From DATLFS01 sp035540935 (GTDB lineage: Bacteria; Actinomycetota; CADDZG01; WHSQ01), in contig DATLFS010000108.1 of assembly GCA_035540935.1 (NCBI GenBank), positions 1-10,299 on the forward strand: DNA of 10,299 nucleotides. Reading direction: 5' to 3'. Under the pieces are notes generated by a model. It saw nothing but the letters and a program-made list of their open reading frames with translations, did not search any database and had not been told where the DNA came from. The stretch's first letter is position 1, and every line of letters starts with the position of its first letter. The position numbers and the translations under genes were made by a program. Below, piece after piece: positions 5,828 through 10,299 of this stretch.

Positions 5828-6776
5828 GACCGCCCCCGTCGCCGCTGCGGCGGTCGAGGGAGAAGCTCGAGCCGGGCTGCTGCTTCGCGTACTGCTTCAT
5901 CTCGCTGGCGATCTCGGCGGCCTCCCAGTGGGAGGAGATCTTGCGCCGGGCGGTGGAGGCGATCCCGATCGAGACCGTCGTCACCGGGAACCGCCGCACC
6001 TCGCCGCGGCGGTCGGCCACCTCGACGTAGCCCCGCGCAAGATCCGGCTCCTCGTACAGGGCCGGCGCCCGCTCGTCCCACGCGGCGATGACGTCCGCCG
6101 CGACCTCCTCCGCGTTGTCGGGGTGCACGAGCGCCACGAAGTCGTCACCGCCGATATGGCCGACGAAGGCGGTCGCGTCCCCTCGCTTCTCTACCGCGTC
6201 GCTGATGCAGCGCCCGAGAAGCTTGATCGCTTCGTCGCCGCGAAGGAAGCCGTAATGGTCGTTGTAGGACTTGAAGTTATCGAGGTCGACGTACAGGAGG
6301 GCGAACGGCACCCCGATCCCGACCCGCTTCGCCACCTCGTCCTGCACCTGCACGTTGCCGGGGAGTTGCGTCAGCGGGTTCACATCGCGCATCTCGCGGG
6401 AGCGCCGCAGAGCGGACTTGACGCGGGCGACCAGCTCGATGGGGTCGAACGGCTTGATCATGTAATCGTCGGCGCCGGCGGTGAGGCCCAGGACCTTGTC
6501 GGCCGACAACGATCTGGCGGTCAACATGATCACCGAGATGTGCCGGGTCCTCGAATCGCTACGGAGTCGTTGACACACCTCGAAGCCGTCGAGCGCCGGC
6601 ATCATGACGTCCAACAGGACCAGGTCGGGCATGAGGTCGATCGCGGTTCGCAGGGCGGCCTCACCGTCGAAGACGGTCGTCACCTCGAAACCCTCCAGCC
6701 TGAGGTTGACCTCGACGAACCGGACGATGTCCTCGTCGTCGTCGGCCACGAGGATCCTGTCCCGGCGGTCGCTCAT
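5823..6776 (-). CDS. Response regulator with a GGDEF-type output domain
   Basis: This 317-residue cytosolic protein has an N-terminal receiver domain (about 5-123) with the acidic pocket ADDDED (11-16), phosphoacceptor Asp56 in LLDVMMP, Thr86 and Lys108 in KPF. All switch residues are present. A GGDEF domain follows (about 132-305), with NPLTQLPGN (133-141) and VDLDNFKSYNDHYGF (163-177). Its active-site motif is GGDDF (209-213) in place of GGDEF, and no RxxD inhibitory site lies before it. The C-terminal segment SEMKQYAKQQPGS replaces the usual AD.AMY.AK pattern. It could be an active diguanylate cyclase or a nucleotide-sensing relic; the substrate is not established. No histidine kinase lies in the window. 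Its ATG overlaps the rpe stop by 4 nt, so it is co-translated with a housekeeping operon. Family assignment is secure; enzymatic activity is uncertain. Confidence 0.9.
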   Translation of the reverse strand: MSDRRDRILVADDDEDIVRFVEVNLRLEGFEVTTVFDGEAALRTAIDLMPDLVLLDVMMPALDGFEVCQRLRSDSRTRHISVIMLTARSLSADKVLGLTAGADDYMIKPFDPIELVARVKSALRRSREMRDVNPLTQLPGNVQVQDEVAKRVGIGVPFALLYVDLDNFKSYNDHYGFLRGDEAIKLLGRCISDAVEKRGDATAFVGHIGGDDFVALVHPDNAEEVAADVIAAWDERAPALYEEPDLARGYVEVADRRGEVRRFPVTTVSIGIASTARRKISSHWEAAEIASEMKQYAKQQPGSSFSLDRRSGDGGGP

Positions 6777-7450
6777 CGCTCCCTTTCCATCGCGTCCAAC
6801 CGCTCCCGCAGGCGCTTCGCGGCCGCAGGTGCGTCGCGGCCGTCGAAGATCGCGCTCCCGGCGACGACGATGTTCGCCCCCGCCTCCACGACCCGGTCGA
6901 CCGTCTCGAGGTTCACACCGCCGTCCACCTCGAGATCGGCGGCCGAACCCGTGTCGTCGAGCAGTCTCCGCGCCTTCTCGATCTTCGGCACGACCTCGGC
7001 GAGGAACCGCTGTCCGCCGAAACCCGGCCGCACGGTCATGATGAGCAGAACGTCGAGCAGGGGCAAGAGGGGTGCGAGCGGTTCCACCTCGACGTCCGGA
7101 TGAACCGCCACCCCCACGCCCGCGCCGGCGTCCCGGATCGCGGCCGCGGCATCCTCGGGAGCCTCCACCACCTCGGGATGGAACGAGATCCGGTCGGCCC
7201 CCGCACGGGCGAAGACGTCCGCGAATCCGATCGGGTCCTCGATCATGAGGTGGACGTGGAGGGGCAGCTCGACCGCGGCATCAACGGCCGCGACGGTCGA
7301 CGCACCGAAGGTCAGGTTCGGCACGTAGTGCCCGTCCATCACGTCTAGGTGGAACCAGTCGACGTGTGGGGCGACGCTCGTGACCTCCTCACGAAGGCGG
7401 CCGAAGTCCGCGGTGAGGATCGACGGCGACACGAGGACGCGCCGGGTCAC
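6773..7450 (-). CDS. rpe: Ribulose-phosphate 3-epimerase
   Basis: Rpe interconverts ribulose 5-phosphate and xylulose 5-phosphate in the pentose phosphate pathway. The 225-residue TIM-barrel protein has SPSILTADF (8-16), WFHLDVMDGHYVPNLTFG (32-49, with metal ligands His34 and Asp36 and catalytic Asp39), HVHLMI (65-70, His67), MTVRPGFGGQRF (138-149) and LEVDGGVN (173-180, catalytic Asp176). All four metal-binding residues are present. A longer frame runs into fmt, but GTG 7450 fits: it overlaps the fmt stop by 4 nt (GTGA), has GAGG 7 nt upstream, and begins five residues before the conserved core. Ribulose 5-phosphate is a substrate of RibBA, encoded downstream. Confidence 0.96.
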   Translation of the reverse strand: MTRRVLVSPSILTADFGRLREEVTSVAPHVDWFHLDVMDGHYVPNLTFGASTVAAVDAAVELPLHVHLMIEDPIGFADVFARAGADRISFHPEVVEAPEDAAAAIRDAGAGVGVAVHPDVEVEPLAPLLPLLDVLLIMTVRPGFGGQRFLAEVVPKIEKARRLLDDTGSAADLEVDGGVNLETVDRVVEAGANIVVAGSAIFDGRDAPAAAKRLRERLDAMERER

Positions 7451-8367
7451 CGCAGCACCTCGTCGCCGGTGGGGCGCAAGCCGCGGGCGAGATCGGCACC
7501 GCTCATAGCGCGTTTGCCGTGCGGTTGCACCTCGAGCAACCGTACGGCCCCGTCGCCTGCCCCGACCGCCAGGTCTTCGCCGATCCGCTGGAGGCGGCCC
7601 GGCGGCAGCACGAGGTCGTAAGGCTCGGCGCGCAGGACCTTGATGCGCCTGTCGCGGAGATTGCTCCATGCCCCGGGCGCGGGATTGAGCGCTCGGACCA
7701 GGTCACAGATCGGCTTCGTCCCCCGGTGCCAGTCGATGTGCGCCTCTTCGGCGCTGATCTTGGGCGCGTACGTCGCCCGTTCGTGGTCCTGCTCGCGCGG
7801 CTTCAAGTCTCCGGCTGAGTACGCGCTGAGCGCGCCTACGAGAAGCGGTCCGCCGAGGGCGGCGAGCCTTGCACCGACCTCACCCGCGCTCTCGCGCTCG
7901 CCGACGGGCGTGCGCTCGACCGCGAGGACGGGACCCTCGTCCATCCCCTCCGTGAGAACCATGATCGAGACGCCGGTCTCGGAGACCCCGTCCATCAACG
8001 CCCGCTGCACCGGAGCCGCGCCGCGGTAGGCCGGAAGGATCGAGAAGTGCACGTTGACGAAACCAAGTGGGGGTACGTCCAGCAGGACGCGCGGCAGGAT
8101 CTTCCCGTAGGCGACGACGACGCACACATCGGGCGCCCGCTCCTCGAGCCAGGCGACGGTCTCCGGCGAGCGCGCGGAGCTCGGCTGGAAGACCTCGATC
8201 CCGTGTTCCGCGGCCGCGACCTTCACCGGCGGCGGCGTCAGCTTCATGCCGCGGCCCGCCGGCCGATCGGGGTTCGTCACGACGCCGGCCACCTCGACGC
8301 CGGCGGCGAGAAGGGCCGCGAGGCTCGGCACCGCCCAAGCAGGGGTGCCGAAGAAGACCGTCTTCAG
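7447..8367 (-). CDS. fmt: Methionyl-tRNA formyltransferase, apparent CTG start
   Basis: Fmt formylates initiator Met-tRNA using 10-formyltetrahydrofolate. Motifs are the first beta-strand and loop TVFFGTP (3-9), NPDRPAGRG (32-40), the active site NVHFSILPAYRGAAPVQ (105-121, with Asn105 and His107), and Asp143 in GMDEGP. The C-terminal OB-like domain ends with QPHGKRAMSGADLARG, so the protein is full length at 306 residues. The conserved FFGTP segment lies upstream of the first GTG (8331). In that frame a TAG occurs five codons before CTG 8367, and no ATG, GTG or TTG lies between. CTG 8367 overlaps the def stop as CTGA, matching the 4-nt overlaps elsewhere in this operon. The NVHFS variant resembles mycobacterial Fmt. 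A sequencing error at the junction is the alternative. Confidence 0.93.
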   Translation of the reverse strand: MKTVFFGTPAWAVPSLAALLAAGVEVAGVVTNPDRPAGRGMKLTPPPVKVAAAEHGIEVFQPSSARSPETVAWLEERAPDVCVVVAYGKILPRVLLDVPPLGFVNVHFSILPAYRGAAPVQRALMDGVSETGVSIMVLTEGMDEGPVLAVERTPVGERESAGEVGARLAALGGPLLVGALSAYSAGDLKPREQDHERATYAPKISAEEAHIDWHRGTKPICDLVRALNPAPGAWSNLRDRRIKVLRAEPYDLVLPPGRLQRIGEDLAVGAGDGAVRLLEVQPHGKRAMSGADLARGLRPTGDEVLR

Positions 8368-8909
8368 AGTGCGCCGCCGCTATCTGCCGGCGTGACCTCC
8401 GGGGCCACCGCGACGGGAAGCCCGAGCGCGGCGTCCCGCAGCGTGCGGAGCGCCTCTTTCTTGAGCTCGGGCGGCAGACGATCGATGAAGAGCACCCCGT
8501 CGAGGTGGTCGAGCTCGTGCTGGAAGACGACCGCTTGCAGGCCCTCCGCCTCGATCGCGACCGTCTCACCCCGCTCGTCGAGGCCCTCGAGCCGAACGGC
8601 GGTCGAGCGCTCCACGGGATAGACGAGCCCGGGCAGCGAGAGACAGCCCTCCGCGTCCACCTCGGTCTCGTCCCCCCGTGCCGTGATCCTCGGGTTTATC
8701 ACCGCCCCCCACGCATCTTCGACTTCCCAGACGAAGATGCGCTCGAGGACGCCCACCTGAGGCGCGGCCAGGCCGACGCCGGGAGCATCGCGCATCGTCT
8801 CGAGCATGTTCGTTATCAGGGCGCGGTGCAGGTCGGTGATCGCCTCGACCTCGCGCGCCTTCTGGCGCAGCACCGGGTCCCCGAACTTTCTTATCGGAAG
8901 GATCGCCAC
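8364..8909 (-). CDS. def: Peptide deformylase
   Basis: Def removes the formyl group from the N-terminus of new proteins, the counterpart of fmt next to it. The 181-residue product has all three family motifs: GVGLAAPQVG (44-53), EGCLSLPG (87-94, metal ligand Cys89) and QHELDHLDG (130-138, metal ligands His131 and His135, catalytic Glu132). The sequence after about residue 165 is a short variable tail. GTG 8909 gives the standard start with the conserved LPIRKFGDPVLR, and GAGGGG lies 5 nt upstream. It follows priA after 37 nt and overlaps fmt by 4 nt, so it is probably in the same operon. Confidence 0.97.
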   Translation of the reverse strand: MAILPIRKFGDPVLRQKAREVEAITDLHRALITNMLETMRDAPGVGLAAPQVGVLERIFVWEVEDAWGAVINPRITARGDETEVDAEGCLSLPGLVYPVERSTAVRLEGLDERGETVAIEAEGLQAVVFQHELDHLDGVLFIDRLPPELKKEALRTLRDAALGLPVAVAPEVTPADSGGAL

Positions 8910-8946
8910 GTCTTCCCCTCGATCGATCTGAGTCCCGGCAACGGTA

Positions 8947-10299
8947 TCAGCGGGGATCGACGTCGAACTGCATCCGCGCGCCGTCCGGAGGGTCCGCCGC
9001 CAAGGAACGCAGCGAGCGCGCCACCTCTTGTCCGGAGGACGCCTTGGCGAGGATCTCGAGCGCGCGCCCGCCGTCCGACGCCGTCACCGCGATCGGCCCG
9101 AGCACGCGCGCGCCCGCCGCCCGGCACGCCTCCGCCGCGGCTGCGATCCCCTCCTGCGCGCGATCTCCGGAGGCCCGCACCTTCACCAGCTCAGAGAACG
9201 GCGGGTACCCAAGCTCCCGTCGCTGCTCCAGCTCGCGCTCGGCGAAGAACCGATACGACCCCCGGACGACCGCCTGGATCGCGTGATGTCGTGGCTCGTC
9301 CGTCTGCACCAGCAGGCGTCCGGTGGGACCCGCCCACTCCGCCATCTCCGCGAGCGCCTGATAGGCGCGCTCGCCGGCGCGCCACTCGGGTCGTCGCACG
9401 AGGTGGTCGACCGCAAGAACCCCCACGAGCTCCACCTCGGGCCGCAGCGTCTCCTTCACGCCTATCCAGGTCGTGACGTAGATCTGAGCGTCGGCGACAC
9501 CGGCGCTACCGTGCGTCTCTAGGACGGCAGGGTCCATGCGCACGACGCGGGCGCGCGGGAACGCCGCTCCGATCTGCTCGGCGAGCCGCTCGCTGCCTGC
9601 GCCCAGGAACCGGAAGTCGACACCGCCACAGGTCGGACAGACGTCGGGAGGCGCGGCGCGGAACGAACAGCGGGGGCATCGCACCACGCCGTCCTCCCGC
9701 GCGTACACCAATCCTGCTTCGCACACGGGGCAGCGCAGTGACCGACGACATTCCGCGCACCAGACGGCGCGCGCGAACCCGCTCCTCGGGACCAGCAGCC
9801 CGACGCGTCCGCCGGCGCGCAGCGTGTCGCGGATGCGGCCGTGGAGGACGCCTCCAAGCTGACGGTCCGGATCGGTCTCGACCAGCTCGACGGGCGGCCG
9901 ACGATCGCGCTCGACCGCGCGCGACGGCCCCACCCAGCCAAGGTCTCCCCGCTTCGCCCGCCCCGCGAGCTCGACCGACGGCGTGGTGCTGACGAACACG
10001 CAGGCCGCGCCCTGGATCGCGGCGCGCCGTTCCGCCAGCACGCGTGCGTCGTAGCGCGGAGACCGATCCTCCTTATAGGAGGGATGGTGCTCGTCGTCGA
10101 GCACGAGCAACGAGAGCGACGGCGCCGGGGCGAGCACGACCGAACGTCCTCCCGCGCCGAGGCCGTGGCCGCGGGCCAGCCGCAGCCAGGAACGCGCCCT
10201 CTCCGGCTCGGGACGCGTCACGTCGACGCGCGCTACATCCGGCCAGCGCTCCGCGAGGCCCTCGACGACGCGGGACCCAAGCGCCACCTCCGGAACTGC
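8947..10299 (-). CDS. priA: PriA-like primosomal protein, N-terminus cut by window edge
   Basis: PriA recognises stalled forks and reloads the replisome. The 450 visible residues begin at VPEVALGSRVV, equivalent to the VPEIALTPQ segment just after the Walker A motif, which lies outside the window. Visible features are a DEAH-like LDDEHHPSYKE, STTPS in place of the usual SATPS, a zinc region with four CxxC pairs (WCAEC, RCPVC, RCPRC, VCPTC), and the PriA C-terminal block ELEQRRELGYPPFSELVKV. Helicase motif V (normally GTQMxxKGxDFP) reads VTTWIGVKETLRPEV, and motif VI (normally AGRAGR) reads EMAEWAGPTGR, so ATP-driven unwinding is doubtful. Actinobacterial PriA proteins are known for missing helicase motifs. 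It is the first visible gene of the priA-def-fmt-rpe group. Confidence 0.93.
   Translation of the reverse strand, partial: AVPEVALGSRVVEGLAERWPDVARVDVTRPEPERARSWLRLARGHGLGAGGRSVVLAPAPSLSLLVLDDEHHPSYKEDRSPRYDARVLAERRAAIQGAACVFVSTTPSVELAGRAKRGDLGWVGPSRAVERDRRPPVELVETDPDRQLGGVLHGRIRDTLRAGGRVGLLVPRSGFARAVWCAECRRSLRCPVCEAGLVYAREDGVVRCPRCSFRAAPPDVCPTCGGVDFRFLGAGSERLAEQIGAAFPRARVVRMDPAVLETHGSAGVADAQIYVTTWIGVKETLRPEVELVGVLAVDHLVRRPEWRAGERAYQALAEMAEWAGPTGRLLVQTDEPRHHAIQAVVRGSYRFFAERELEQRRELGYPPFSELVKVRASGDRAQEGIAAAAEACRAAGARVLGPIAVTASDGGRALEILAKASSGQEVARSLRSLAADPPDGARMQFDVDPR

Noticed and set aside
8067..9476. Long plus-strand open frame (469 codons) opposite fmt, def and priA
   Set aside because: It is antisense to three clear enzyme genes, and its composition is Arg/Pro/Ala-rich and low in complexity. 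It is a codon-bias artefact.
1..10299. Search for defence systems, CRISPR arrays, insertion sequences, attachment sites, tRNAs and biosynthetic clusters
   Set aside because: All sizeable open frames on the coding strands are housekeeping genes or the single GGDEF regulator. No repeat array, transposase, integrase or tRNA-like structure was seen.

Overview
The window is GC-rich and almost fully coding, with no mobile elements, tRNAs, rRNAs or CRISPR arrays. Gene content and order point to an actinomycetote, probably a little-studied lineage. The evidence is a DUF1844 gene next to infC, a PriA whose C-terminal helicase motifs look degenerate, an Fmt active site reading NVHFS as in mycobacterial Fmt, a rib operon ending in hisG, and many GTG starts. 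The class cannot be fixed from sequence alone.

Left end (1-1241): infC (translation initiation factor IF-3) runs off the left edge on the minus strand. It appears to start at ATC with a strong Shine-Dalgarno (SD) sequence. About 200 bases of leader precede it, ending in a near-perfect intrinsic-terminator hairpin, which suggests transcription attenuation. A DUF1844 gene is transcribed divergently, and the two promoters seem to share one TATA-like box.

Middle (1238-5827): an FMN riboswitch and promoter drive ribD-ribE-ribBA-ribH-hisG on the minus strand. These encode the four enzymes that turn GTP and ribulose 5-phosphate into riboflavin (apart from the pyrimidine phosphatase step), plus the first enzyme of histidine synthesis. 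All junctions overlap or are within 3 nt. hisG and the DUF1844 gene converge and share a CTAG that holds both stop codons.

Right part (5823-10299): priA (its start is off the right edge)-def-fmt-rpe-response regulator/GGDEF, also on the minus strand. Three of the four junctions overlap by 4 nt. This groups replication restart, formyl-methionine addition and removal, and pentose phosphate epimerisation with an orphan signalling protein. The rpe product can supply ribulose 5-phosphate, a substrate of RibBA, so rpe beside the rib operon makes metabolic sense.

I found no convincing unknown system. The observations most worth a second look are the infC leader attenuator, the apparent CTG start of fmt, the response regulator with a GGDDF active site inside a housekeeping operon, and the overlapping convergent stop codons.
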